A stretch of 64,000 nt of DNA from positions 131,642,899 through 131,706,898 of the forward strand of contig OX375873.1 of NCBI GenBank assembly GCA_947359465.1, in the 5' to 3' direction. This document shows positions 1 through 9,989 of the stretch, in pieces. Position 1 is the stretch's first letter. Each line of letters opens with the position of its first letter. The position numbers and the translations under genes are program-made. Under the pieces are notes generated by a model that did no database searches, was not told the origin of the DNA, and saw only the letters and a list, made by a program, of their open reading frames with translations. The stretch comes from Metellina segmentata (taxonomy: Eukaryota > Arthropoda > Arachnida > Araneae > Tetragnathidae).

Positions 1-431
1 CTTAAGCAACACGACTCACTTATGAAACATCGAGTTACTAAGCACTTTAAAACGTTTTCAATCACATCCTCACCCCCCGCCGGAGAGCGGTACCGACGAT
101 AATTTCATCGTCAATTCGCAATCGACAAATCGGAAACTTGCCACTTCGCACAAAATTAAATTCAGCATTCTCAACTCCATCCCCACCTCCTTCGTCTCTC
201 CCCCCCCCTGTAACCAGCTCTCGAAAATCCCTTTTCATATCCACTCGAAATCGCACGACCAGAACTACTCTGCTTCTCTGAAATCCTCTCAGAATTAAAG
301 TCCGCTGAAAATCTTATATTCTTTTTACTCAGTTTTTATTTTTCTCTCTCCCCCGCTTACGGTCCTTCACAAGAATTCCTCCCTCTCCCCTCTTCACTTC
401 AATTCGCCCCACCCCTTTGCTTTTCATTCGA

Positions 432-464
432 TATAAAAGTTCCGATATAAACGCTCCATTCAGT
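432..464 (+). promoter_or_regulatory. possible TATA/initiator core promoter
   Basis: TATAAAAG lies at 432-439 and an arthropod-type initiator TCAGT at 460-464, which places the A at 462 thirty bases from the start of the TATA box, the normal spacing. No recognised gene lies downstream, only a 46-codon ORF beginning at 491, so function is inferred from spacing alone. In AT-rich DNA such a pair can arise by chance. Confidence 0.3.
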
Positions 465-490
465 GTTCTATTTGCATAGACGTGGAACAT

Positions 491-631
491 ATGGAAGGCG
501 CGAAAGCTGGCAGCGCAAAGTTTTCTCGTGGTAGCTTAATTGCTTTTTTTTTCTTCCTGATTTTTTGCTCGATGTTTTTATTCTTTTCTTTATTCCGTCT
601 CCAGGTTCATCCCCCTTCTCCGTGGTTCTAG
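491..631 (+). CDS. short ORF with one hydrophobic segment, unrecognised
   Basis: An open frame of 46 codons starts 29 bases after the candidate initiator A. It has a basic N-terminus (about residues 1-15), then a run rich in Phe, Leu and Ile (about residues 17-36) that could span a membrane, then a short tail. The Phe run is encoded by a T-tract, so the hydrophobic stretch may simply reflect base composition. A CAG at about 601-604 after a pyrimidine-rich stretch could equally be a splice acceptor, so this might be part of a 5' UTR. I recognise no homologue. Recorded mainly because it follows a plausible core promoter. Confidence 0.15.
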   Translation: MEGAKAGSAKFSRGSLIAFFFFLIFCSMFLFFSLFRLQVHPPSPWF

Positions 632-1342
632 TGCATCGTCTGGCTTAAGAATACGTTCTGAAGTGCAGCAGCGTGTGCCGCTTTTCCTTCTCTTTCTTCA
701 ATCTGGAACGAAAATTGAGATTCTTTTCCAAAGACGTCGGGGTGTTCGCACGGTCAAAAAAAATGCCCTCGGAATTGGAATATGCAATGTTTTATGTGCT
801 TTGTTCAGTGAATTTCGTGAAAAATTATATAAGAATACGGTAGAATGCATTGTAATGAAAGCTTTGGAATCAGTATGGATTTTTTTATTTACCCATTTTG
901 TACCTCCCATTTGGGAAGACATGTATTTGACAGTGCAGATGAAAGAAAACTTTAATATACTCGTATTTAATGTATTTAAAATTAGCTATACAGCTGAACT
1001 TTTTCCCCGATTGTAAAATCTTTATCTAGCAGTAAAAATTAATAAGAGACAAGAAATAACTATCCCATTAATATGCTTTTAAAATGTTTGTCACTTTAGG
1101 CCACATAACATTGGTTTAGATATGGAAAATCAAGACATTTATCTTTATTTAAGTTATTGCGACTCCTATAGAAAACCTACATTTCGTACAAATAATCCAA
1201 TCAAAATATATTTGAAATAAATTCTCATATTGCTTTTAAATTGCCTATTTTAATACTGTATTTCAACTATATTTTTGTTTCCCTTCGGTTTGATTTCGGA
1301 CAGTCGACAATACCCAGAGAACAACAACCTAACTTCATACCT
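632..1342. other. no recognisable feature
   Basis: AT-rich DNA. An ORF of about 117 codons (663-1016, plus strand) shows no motif I recognise and no coding-like composition. Nothing else is supported here. Confidence 0.4.
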
Positions 1343-1674
1343 GCCGATCAATCGGTCTGGTGGTTCAGTTGTTAGCCTCTAGATAGGAAGGTTCTAGGTT
1401 CGAATGCGGGTCAATGCATGAATGTTTGTAATCATATGGGGTAGAGGCTACTGGTGTACCTTAAATCTGATCTTGTGATTTAAACTGTCGTGGCCGAAAG
1501 TCATCACGTTGGCGTGGTATGGAAGTTCGGAGAGTGGGGTGCCAAATAAGGTGTTGCATAGTCATCTGACCGTGGTTCAAAATTATGTGGTGTTATCCTC
1601 CGATCTTTTCCTTAGGGGGATTGATCCCCGGACCGTCGTCAATAGCCCATTGTGTTGCTTCAGTATGACGTTCA
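1343..1674 (+). repeat. tRNA-derived SINE, diverged copy
   Basis: The head is tRNA-like: an A-box-like stretch around GGTGGTTCAGTTGTTAGC and a B box GGTTCGAATGC about 45 bases later. It is followed by the shared body (tgtcgtggccgaaagt, gagagtggggtgcca, accgtggttcaaaatta) and the tail (gaccgtcgtcaatagccc, ttgtgttgct, tgacgtt). This is the first member of the SINE cluster at 1.3-6.2 kb. It carries several substitutions and an 8-10 base insertion relative to other copies, so it is probably older. Confidence 0.8.
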
Positions 1675-1717
1675 GTCGCTCTCTATCACACGATCAAGAA
1701 TTGTGATAGAGAGCGAC
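1675..1717. repeat. perfect 16-bp inverted repeat (hairpin)
   Basis: The arm gtcgctctctatcaca at 1675-1690 is followed by 11 bases and then its exact reverse complement at 1702-1717. It sits directly at the 3' end of the first SINE. No known element explains it. Confidence 0.7.
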
Positions 1718-1816
1718 CTATGTTGGCGCTTAGTCGAACCTAGCAGACTGATCATCTGTTCAGTTGGATGCTGGATTGCATGGTCATTTTGAACGAGTAA
1801 TTGCCGCCATGATGTA

Positions 1817-1945
1817 ATGGTAATGGTAATTTTAGTTAACGGTTTCTTTAGCAACACAACGGGCTATTGACGACTGTTCGGGATCAATCCCTTAAGAGAA
1901 AGATCCGAGGACTAAACCTCGTAATTTTGAACCACGGTCAGGTGA
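1817..1945 (-). repeat. SINE 3' fragment
   Basis: Reverse complement of the SINE tail: ttagttaacg, then gcaacacaacgggctattga, cgggatcaatcccttaag, and aattttgaaccacggtca. The tRNA-like head is absent, as expected of a 5'-truncated retroposed copy. Confidence 0.75.
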
Positions 1946-2017
1946 CGTGCCGCCATGAAAGTAGTTGCTTTTATATTTATGAAATCAAACCAAAGTGAGC
2001 TCTATCAGAACATTTAC

Positions 2018-2146
2018 CTCGTGGCTCAAAATTACGAGGTGTTGTCCTCGAATCTTTCCCTTAAGGGACTGATTCCGGTCCGTCGTCAATAGCCCGTTGT
2101 GTTGCTCTAGTACGACGTTAACTAAAATTACCATTACCATTACCAG
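2018..2146 (+). repeat. SINE 3' fragment
   Basis: A tail-only copy beginning near gctcaaaattacgaggtg and ending in repeated attacc units. It is 5' truncated; the head and first half of the body are missing. Confidence 0.75.
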
Positions 2147-2177
2147 AACATTTACCTAGTTTTGATGCCGAATTTCC

Positions 2178-2513
2178 GCCGACCAACCGGTATAGTGGTT
2201 AAGGTGTTAGCCTCTAGTTCGGAAGGTTCCTGGTTCGAATCCGGGTAAGGGCATGGATGTTTGTAAACGTATGGTGTAGAGGCGGCTGGTGCACCTTAAA
2301 TCTGTCGTGGCCGAAAGTCCTCACGTTGGGTTGTCGTGGAAGTTTGGAGAGTGGGGTGCCAGCTCAGGTGTTGCTTCGTCATCTGACCGTGGTTCAAAAT
2401 TACAAGGTATTGTCCTCGAATCTTTCCCTTAAGGGGTTGATACCGGACCGTCGTCAATAGCCCGTTGCGTTGCTCTAGTACGACATTAACTAAAATTACC
2501 ATTACCATTACCA
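2178..2513 (+). repeat. full-length tRNA-derived SINE with 17-bp target-site duplication
   Basis: The copy runs from gccgaccaaccggtatag (A box TAGTGGTTAAGGTGTTAGC, B box GGTTCGAATCC) to the (attacc)n 3' end. The flanking tttgatgccgaatttcc at 2161-2177 recurs exactly at 2514-2530, which marks the boundaries and shows retrotransposition by target-primed integration. The shared attacc-type 3' end is what a partner LINE would recognise (inference). ORFs of about 67 codons in this family are incidental. Confidence 0.92.
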
Positions 2514-2712
2514 TTTGATGCCGAATTTCCTTACGGTGCACATGGATTTGTATTTTTTGAAATTTGAATCGTAGCCATACTATGGTGTACTACGTGCTTA
2601 TCAATATGGTATCTTCAAATTTGGCCACATTCTACTATGTGCTGCGTATTTATCCAATACGCGAAAGAGGATAGAATCAACAATTAAATTGATATAATTC
2701 TAGAAACTAACC

Positions 2713-3044
2713 GCCGACCAACCGGTATAGTGGTTAAGGTGTTAGCCTCTAGATCGGAAGGTTCCTGGTTAGAATCCTGGTCCGTGCATGGATGTTTGTA
2801 AGCGTATGGTGTAGAGGCGGCTGGCGCACCTTAAATCTGTCGTGGCCGAAAGTCCGCACGTTGGGTTGGTGTGGAAGTTTGGAGAATGGTGTGCCTGCTC
2901 AGGTGTTACTTTGTCATCTGACCGTGGTTCAAAATTACGAGGTGTTCTCCTCGAATCTTTCCCTTAAGGGACTGATCCCGGACCGTCGTCAATAGCCCGT
3001 TGTGTTGCTAATACGACGTTAACTAAAATTACCATTACCATTAC
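2713..3044 (+). repeat. full-length tRNA-derived SINE with 13-bp target-site duplication
   Basis: Same family as the copy at 2178. ctagaaactaacc flanks it at 2700-2712 and 3045-3057. The B box is altered (GGTTAGAATCC), so this copy may have lost internal promoter strength. Confidence 0.92.
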
Positions 3045-3377
3045 CTAGAAACTAACCAGTATTAAATATTTGATACTACGCAGGAAACAACATTAAAATT
3101 GGCTGAACTTGAAGATACTGTCTTGACTCGCTAGCTTACTTGCATATAAACTGATTAGTGTTATACTTGTGTATTTACAATTCCCTTGAAAGCTATATTT
3201 AGCAATTACTCTGAATATGTTTGCGAATACATTATACACACACGCAGATTCTACACTGCTTCTAATATGTCTATATTGTACTATTGGGGCCGCGAGAGAC
3301 TAGTTTGAGTAGTTTCTAATTGGCATACGGAGTGTTGTAACCGGGTAAACGTAACACGGTTTTCCAGTAGGGTTACA

Positions 3378-4530
3378 ACTCAGTTTTTGACTTCTTGACT
3401 AAAACTACAGGCGCCTCAGCGTACAGCGTAAGTGTCCGACAAGTTGACTCTGATTGGCTGGTATGATCATGTGAACTCTGAGACGTAAAGGTGTTTCATT
3501 TGGCTATTTATCTACGTTTTGGCGCAGATCTCTTTGACTGATAGGAACGGTTTTAGAAAGGTTTTAACATTTTGCTTTTTTTTTTACTGTGGAGAGAGAG
3601 AGCGGTCGTTTTTCATACCGCAAAAAAAAAAAAAAAAAAAACATATTTACTATGGCATTTATTTATGCATATTTAAAATAATAATTCTGGTATGGGGTAA
3701 CCCAATTTTAGTGCCTGAATTTCTATTATGGTATTAAAAAAAATGTGTTTTTCAACACCAAGCCCTATCTTTCCTGGTTTTTAGATAGAACAATGGTATC
3801 AATTATGTATTTTAAGTGAAAACTACTTTATTAGTCATAATTTAAAACTTAAATAAAGGAATAATTTTTCTCTTTTCTTATTTTCTTTTCAGATCCATGG
3901 CTATGGGTGGGTAGAGGTGGGAGCCGAAAATTGTATCATTTTATTATATAAGTTAATAATTATATAAGTTAGTGTTTTGTGTATGCTTTTTGTTACATCA
4001 GAATGGACCTAAACCAGGGGTGGATTCGACACCATCATCCTAAAGCAAAGGGGACGACAGAGGGGCGGGAAAATATCAGCTGGTAGTGAGTTCAGGAGTG
4101 GTTCTTAGATTATTTATGTAAAATCAACGGAAGCTTGGAAAAATATAAAAGGGTATTAAAAATTAGGAAAAGTAATTTAGAATCAAAAGGAATTAAATTG
4201 GAATTATTTTTTAATAATTTGGAGGATCTAAAAATATTTTCGCCAGCTGGGTTCGAACTCGGGAAGTCATCCTTCGCTGCCGACGCCAATATGAAGGTAG
4301 GTGAGCCATTCACGAAAAGAAGCTCTGTAAAAGAAGACATCATTTTATATTTGGTTGATTTCAGTCTCATTGGCCGTTACGGTTAGCCCCGACCCCCTTT
4401 GTATATAAGTTGGCGAGAAATACTACTAACAACAACCATACAACATATATATGAGGAGCCAATCAGATTCAACCTGTCGGACACTTACGCTGTACGCTGA
4501 GGCACTAGACAAAAACTGACCTAGGTTCAA
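3378..4530. mobile_element. unclassified element bounded by diverged inverted repeats
   Basis: The stretch 3413-3441 (gcctcagcgtacagcgtaag onwards, 29 bases) is present as an exact reverse complement at 4475-4503. Weaker similarity extends the arms outward (cagtttttg) and inward (gattggct). The interior of about 1 kb has an 18-base A-run and no transposase. It could be a non-autonomous DNA transposon. I saw no convincing target-site duplication. Confidence 0.5.
4228..4300 (-). repeat. tRNA-like fragment, possibly a SINE relic
   Basis: On the minus strand GAGTTCGAACCC is a good B box, preceded by gcgtcggcagcgaagga, which looks like the anticodon arm of a tRNA-derived sequence. The 5' half is poor and no clear acceptor stem pairs, so a functional tRNA gene is unlikely. 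Confidence 0.3.
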
Positions 4531-4729
4531 AATTACTTATCCTAAAATAGTTCGCCGACCAACCGGTCTGGTGGTTAAGGTGTTAGCCTCTAGATAGGAA
4601 GGTTCCTGGTTCGAATCCGGGTTAGTGCATGGATGTTTGTAAGCGTATGGTGCACCTTAAATAATTCGTGCCGAAAGTCCTGACGTTTGGTTTGTGTGGA
4701 AGTTCGTAGAGTGGAGTGCCAGATCAGGT

Positions 4730-5056
4730 AATTGGTAATTTTAGTTAACGTCGTACTAGAGCAACACAACGGCCTATTGACGACGTTCCGGAATCAGTCC
4801 CTTAAGGGAGAGATTCGAGGACAACACCTCGAAATTTTGAACCACGGTCAGATGACGAAGCAAAACCTGAGCTGGCACCCCACTCTCCAAACTTCCACGC
4901 CAACCCAACGTGAGGATTTTCGGCCACGACAGATTTAAGGTGCACCAGCCGCCTCTACACCATACGTTTACAAACATCCATGCCCGGACCCGGATTCGAA
5001 CCAGGAACCTTCCGATCTAGAGGCTAACACCTTAACTACTATACCGGTTGGTCGCC
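4730..5056 (-). repeat. SINE inserted in an older SINE
   Basis: A full-length reverse-oriented copy. tgccagatcaggt at 4717-4729 and 5057-5069 is its target-site duplication and is itself SINE body sequence. The B box complement ggattcgaaccaggaacc is intact. Confidence 0.88.
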
Positions 5057-5117
5057 TGCCAGATCAGGTGTTGCCTCGACATCTGTCCGAGGTTCAAAAT
5101 TACGTGGTGTTGTCTTG

Positions 5118-5429
5118 TGTAATTGGTAATTTTGTAATTAACGTCGTACTACAGTAACACAACGGGGTATTGACGACAGTCCGGGATCAATCCCTTAAGA
5201 GAAAGATCTGAGGACAACAAATCGTAATTTTGAACCACGGTCAGATGACGAAGCAACACCTGAGCTGGCACCCCACTCTCCAAACTTCCACACCAACCCA
5301 ACGTGAGGACTTTCGGCCACGACAGATTTTACACCATACGCTTCAAACATCCATGCCCGGGCACAGATTCGAACCAGGAACCTTCCTATCTTGAGGTTAA
5401 CACTTTAACCACTATACTGGTTGGTCGGC
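5118..5429 (-). repeat. second SINE inserted in the same older SINE
   Basis: A near full-length reverse-oriented copy. Flanks ggtgttgtcttg (5106-5117) and ggtgttgtcctg (5430-5441) match at 11 of 12 bases. A short internal deletion removes part of the body near ttttacaccatacgc. Confidence 0.85.
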
Positions 5430-5463
5430 GGTGTTGTCCTGGGATCTCTCCCTTCTGAATGGG

Positions 5464-5655
5464 TCACGTTGGGTTGGCGTGGAAGTTTGGAGAGTGGGGT
5501 GCCAGCTCAGGTGTTGCTTCGTCATCTGACCGTGGTTCAAAATTACGAGGTGTTGTCCTCGGATCTTTCCCTTAAGGGACTGATCTCGGACCGTTGTCAA
5601 TAGCCCGTTGTGTTGCTCTAGTACGACGTTAACTAAAAATTACCAATTACCATTA
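5464..5655 (+). repeat. 5'-truncated SINE with 14-bp target-site duplication
   Basis: The copy starts inside the body (tcacgttgggttggcgtgg) and runs to the attacc end. cccttctgaatggg flanks it at 5450-5463 and 5656-5669. The truncation shows incomplete reverse transcription, as for LINE-mobilised RNAs. Confidence 0.9.
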
Positions 5656-5764
5656 CCCTTCTGAATGGGAGGAGACAGCGGTAGCCCGGTAGAAAAACTA
5701 ACGGCTTGGTAACACGAGAGTTGCGAGTCCGAATCCAATCAAAGACCGTCGTGTACAAAGAAGG

Positions 5765-5934
5765 TAGGTGAGTTAAGGTAATTTTAATAAACATCGAACT
5801 AGAGCAACACAACGGGCTATTGACGACGGTCCGGGATCAATCCCTTAAGGGAAAGATCAAAAGACAACATCTCGTATTTTTGATCCACGGACAGATGAAG
5901 AGGCAACTAGGGAGCTGGCACCCCACCATCTAAA
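5765..5934 (-). repeat. 5'-truncated SINE nested in the second-type SINE
   Basis: A tail and partial body in reverse orientation. gtacaaagaagg occurs at 5753-5764 and again at 5935-5946, giving a 12-bp target-site duplication. Confidence 0.82.
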
Positions 5935-6062
5935 GTACAAAGAAGGATGGTGCACGTTAAATCAAATGTCCTCATGATGGCGTGGTATAGAAGTTTGGAG
6001 AGTGTGGTGCCAGTTCAGGTGAGACTTCATAAAACCGTGGTTCAAAATTGTATCATGTCGTA

Positions 6063-6128
6063 GTCGGTAATATTGGTAATATTTAATTATGGTCCTAATA
6101 GAGCAACACAACGGGCTATTGATGACGA
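6063..6128 (-). repeat. SINE tail fragment
   Basis: Reverse-oriented tail (agcaacacaacgggctattg) placed inside the second-type SINE. It is short and its boundaries are approximate. Confidence 0.6.
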
Positions 6129-6199
6129 TGTTGTTGTCGAATCTTTCAATTTGGGTTTGGCCACGGACCGTTAGCCAATAGCCCGAATGTTGCTCCACT

Positions 6200-7479
6200 G
6201 TGACGTAGATTAAACTACCTACCTTATGACTCGATCACCTATGTATTATAAGTAGGGTATACCCAGCATGCTACACTGCAATGTATTGAGTATTAAAGCA
6301 ATTGTCAGCTTTAGCCAGGTGGAGTTTCCTTTCTTCAGGTGCGTATTTAGAAAATAACTTCTATTTAGTTCAATCATCACATTTGGATCGAATTACATTG
6401 CTTGATGTAATGAATTTTAAGGTTGAACTGTGCACTATTGTCATTAACCTGATACATTAGCGCAATTGTTTTTCTTTACTTTGGTACTAAATATAGCACG
6501 TAAATTTATTTAAAATGTGCCAGTGTTCTATGTTTGATTATGTGTTTTGTTCATTCAATTAGCTTTAGAATTTTGACTTATTTTTTACCGTATAACTACA
6601 AAAATATTTCTAAAAATTAACGAGCAAATTTGATGTATACGCAGATTGTGTACGCACTGTATCTTGAAGTTTATACTCGTGTACCTTATTTTTGTTCTGG
6701 GTTGCAAATGAGCCGATTTCATTTTATGGCTTTTCAAGTTAAAAATTTCACATTGCAGAATAGATTATAATACTTTATATTTAGACAATAGAGATAAATT
6801 AAAATTAATGTAAGCAAAATGTATGAGCCTTGTAAAGAAATAAATGCTTTCGTAATACGAATGATAGCCGGCCATTAATGAGTTGAATAATATTAAACAT
6901 ATGTAATCAAGTCTTGCTTTGAATTCATATAATTTTATGGCGACGCTGTTCCGTGTTTGGACCTTGCGCTATAAAACCCCAAAATCCAATCCAGTTATTT
7001 TTATTTTGTAACCTTTGAAATATTAAGATGATCTGTAGATTTGCGAATAATTGGAGATGTTTCTCCAAGAAAACTAACTTTCGATACTATCGTGTTTCCT
7101 TGTGATTAATAACTTGCAAACTGGTATTATATTTAATGAATGTTACAAAAGTACTCTAAGCATGCATAATTGATTTGTAAATTTATATAAAAATAGGAAA
7201 CCTATGTTTTGGGAAAATCCTGTAGAGGTCATGGCTATTGCACTCCATGTATGTGTAATGTGCAATTTTTTGACATCAAATTTAAAGGTTATTTTGTCAT
7301 TTAAGAAATTTAATTCATATTGAATATTAATTATACTTTTGTTTCTGGATTCTAGAGTTCATACAGTCTGTTCCAAAATTTATTATGTTTAGTGTAAAAG
7401 TGCGTTTTAGTGTAAAAGTTTCCATTAAAATGTGTGTTAAAATTTGTATCGGAAGTAATCTTTATTATTTAGAATACTA
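6200..7479. other. AT-rich spacer with a LINE-like 3' tail
   Basis: Nothing coding recognised. At 6957-7000 the motif ttggaccttgcgctataaaa followed by ccccaaaatccaatcc matches tails at about 16752, 32053 and 53756, and looks like the 3' end of a retroposon. Confidence 0.35.
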
Positions 7480-7925
7480 GGCATCGGGTGTGACCACTGC
7501 ACGCTGACGCTCACCAACCCTCGGTGATTGCTGCGTATTCCCTTTTGGTTTGATTCGCTGCCAACACCATGATGGCCTCGAAGTGGCTATTATCGACAAT
7601 ATAAATCAAAACTCGCCATTATCGACAAACTTGGCATTGTTCCAAAAGCATTAGGACGAAAAACGCTTGTGACGTCGCGGTCGAAAATCGCAAAATCCTC
7701 TCCTGCTTCAATGGCGTCACATTATGAAGATAACGAAATTCAAAAAAAAAAAATTAATTAAAAATGTTATAGATTAAATTTTAAAATCCGTGCGCTACAC
7801 AAAATCCCCAAACATGTTTTAGTATTGAAAGTGCCATAAATTCATAAGGACACTGCGTACAAAGACACGGGCAGAGAAACTTGTTATTTGTGAATCTCTA
7901 TTATAAAATGTTATATATTATTTTA
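7480..7925 (+). repeat. dispersed repeat, unclassified (family X)
   Basis: The first part (gtgtgaccactgc, ctcaccaaccctcggtgat, ttttggtttgattc) is shared with 31340 and 40220. The last part (gtgccataaattcataagg, acacgggcag, tctctattataaaatg) is shared with 32275 and partly 52430. No ORF or clear termini are visible. Confidence 0.5.
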
Positions 7926-8054
7926 TAATAAAATATTTGCAAACCCTACAGGTGCTTAATAAAATAATAGGAAGACCCATTTATAAATGCGTAGTAATTT
8001 TACCTTCCAGTACTGCCATGCTACTCCACGTATCACAGCAGTCTTCCATTTAGT

Positions 8055-8385
8055 GCCGACCAACCGGTATAGTGGTTAAGGTGTTAGCCTCTAGATCGAA
8101 GGGTCCCTGGTTCGAATCCGGGTTCGGGCATGGATGTTTGTAAGCGTATGGTGTAGAGGCGGCTGGTGCACCTTAAATCTGTCGTGGCCGAAAGTCCTCA
8201 CGTTGGGTTGGTGTGGAAGTTTGGAGAGTGGGGTGCCAGCTCAGGTGTTGCTTCGTCATCTGACCGTGGTTCAAAATTACGAAGTATTGTCCTCGGATCT
8301 TTCCCTTAAGGGACTGATCCCGGACCGTCGTCAATAGCCCGTTGTGTTGCTCTAGTACGACGTTAACTAAAAAATTACCAATTTA
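8055..8385 (+). repeat. full-length tRNA-derived SINE with target-site duplication
   Basis: Complete A and B boxes and tail. Flanks tcttccatttagt (8042-8054) and tcttccatctagt (8386-8398) match at 12 of 13 bases. It lies just upstream of the Tc1-like relic. Confidence 0.9.
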
Positions 8386-8439
8386 TCTTCCATCTAGTGG
8401 CAGCGAAAGCGAAGGTACCAGTTGATCATTGGCGGGGGA

Positions 8440-9960
8440 AAAGTTGTATGAGAAAATTCTGAAAGTAGCAAAGCATCGTTATATGTCCGACGTGCAAAGA
8501 GGTATGACTATTCAAGCCTGCCTCGTTGGAATGTCCGTGCAGAGAACAGCCTACCTTGTGGGAAAATATAGGCTGTTCTCTTTTGCAAGGATCACTGTCA
8601 AGAGTTAGGACAGTCTACACAAATCTTAGAAAGATTTCATCTGCGGAGCAGAAGAGTGGGCGAAATTCGAAGTTAACCGACGGAGAGAGAAGGGTGTTGA
8701 GTAGGAAAGACAACCAAAAATGCAAGACTCGCAGATAACCTCCTAGATGAATATCTAACTCCAGAGCCTCGTATTATCCAAAACTATTTAAAGGGAGATA
8801 CATGCTGCAAACATTCATGGCAGAGTGGATTTCGGAGAACTTTGAAACTGCTTGAATTATCTGAGAAGATTGTTGCTTTTTCAGGGGTAATTTTAACTGC
8901 TTCTCCGATTGCAACAGACTCCGCTTGGAACACACTTGTTAATTCGGACTTGTAATTCCAAGAGGTTTAAGTTAATGTACCTTCTTCGTAGAGGCAAAAC
9001 GCTGATCCCACGTACGAGTCTGTCATATATCCATCTGTGTAGATGTGGAAGTGCGTTATAGTATCAATGGAGATGTTAGATTTTTTGCTTTGTATAGATG
9101 GGTGGGAGAGCAATCGTGCCTTCATTTCAAAATCTTGTGAATTAAAAGTTTCATAGTGCATTTAAACTGGTTTATGAAGACATGAGTTCTGTAATTTTTG
9201 CTTCATGTGATAGGAATATATGTAAGGATGGTACTCCAATAGGGATACATAGAACTGTTGTCAGGGTAATTTAATAAGCCGACGAGTTAAAAAGCAGGAA
9301 GTTGCTTTGGATGGATTTGAATTTTCTTATGTTCCGGCAAATGTGTCGCCTATATTGATGCTCCATAGGCTATTAATCTGTCGGCTACTGATTTAAATAG
9401 TATTTTTTGTTTGTGATTGAAGCCCCAGTTTCGGCCTTCGAATCGTCGGATACTCTGATGGATAATTTTTGTTTTGCTTTAATGTTATTCAGGTGGTAAT
9501 TCCAGTTTAGTTTTGGATCCAATGTAACTCCTAGGTATTTTAATCGATCTGTGTATCTAATGAACGTAGTACAAAGGCTACTTTTGGTTTTGATTCTAGC
9601 TTCGTGTGTTTATCGAGAAGTAGAGCTTTGGATTTCTTGTGTGAAATTTCCAAGCCTATTTCTTCAAACCATGAAACACCTCAGTCCCCTGATCTCAATA
9701 TCATTGAGCCTTTGTGGGGTTTTTAGAGAACAAAATCCGTGATCGGTTTTCACTTCCATGCGAATATCTGAACTTAAGACCACACTGCATTTAGAATTGG
9801 TGGATTCCCTTGAACATTGTGCAAAACTTTTATTTGCAGATAACACATCGTATGCAAGCTGTAATTCAGACAAACGGCGACCCAACTCCTTACTAATAAA
9901 ATTTTTTGATTTATTTCACAGGTGTTTCTATTATTTGTCTACCACCTGTATACTCGCAAT
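8440..9960 (+). pseudogene. Tc1-like transposase relic, split by a LINE fragment
   Basis: The N-terminal half lies at about 8480-8880 in broken frames: a helix-turn-helix region (SDVQRGMTIQACLVGMSVQ), then KSGRNSKLTDGERRVLSR, the usual linker of Tc1 transposases. The C-terminal end lies at about 9664-9900: SPDLNIIEPLWGFLENK carries the family's catalytic Glu context, followed by QAVIQTNGDPTPY near the end. The middle part with the first two catalytic Asp residues is missing where a minus-strand LINE fragment sits. Tc1 transposases cut and paste elements at TA sites in the nucleus; this copy cannot do so. Confidence 0.7.
8885..9663 (-). mobile_element. LINE fragment: reverse-transcriptase end and RNase H start
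   Basis: In minus-strand order the reading frames give a thumb-region signature (LKYLGVTLDPKLNWNYHL at about 9550-9500), then the start of RNase H (HIYTDGYMTDSYVGSAF near 9030) and VFQAESVAIGEAVKI near 8920, where the second acidic residue of RNase H lies. Frameshifts separate these blocks. The order and motifs match I/Jockey-type LINEs. It interrupts the Tc1-like relic. Confidence 0.7.
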
Positions 9961-9989
9961 AAAAATCCAGAAAACAAATTGAAGGATCT

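Larger units (their letters stand above)
4554..5449 (+). repeat. SINE split by two later SINE insertions
   Basis: The head and first half lie at 4554-4729, the middle at 5070-5117, and a further piece at 5442-5449. The gaps are two minus-strand SINEs, each bounded by a duplication of the host SINE sequence (tgccagatcaggt, and ggtgttgtcytg). The pieces read in order as one older copy. Confidence 0.8.
5672..6190 (+). repeat. SINE with a different tRNA-like head, interrupted
   Basis: The head (gcggtagcccggtagaaaaa, then gcgagtccgaatccaa as B box) differs from the common head. The body and tail after the interruption (gaagtttggagagtgtggtg, accgtggttcaaaattg, caatagccc) are the same module as in the common SINE. 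A minus-strand SINE and a second minus tail fragment are inserted in it. Related copies lie at 37020 and 56567. Confidence 0.65.

Noticed and set aside
663..1016. 117-codon ORF
   Set aside because: Amino-acid composition looks random, no homology is recognised, and an overlapping open frame exists on the other strand.
1343..1413. Possible tRNA gene
   Set aside because: Good A and B boxes but no pairing acceptor stem, and the sequence continues into a SINE body present in many copies.
2257..2460. ORF of 67 codons that recurs almost unchanged at 2792, 8134, 36741 and on the minus strand at 4774
   Set aside because: It lies wholly within the tRNA-derived SINE, and its frame reflects SINE sequence rather than a protein; stops and shifts appear in other copies without constraint.
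1343..6190. CRISPR-like array
   Set aside because: The repeated units are SINE copies in both orientations with target duplications, in a eukaryotic genome; there are no short regular repeats with unique spacers.
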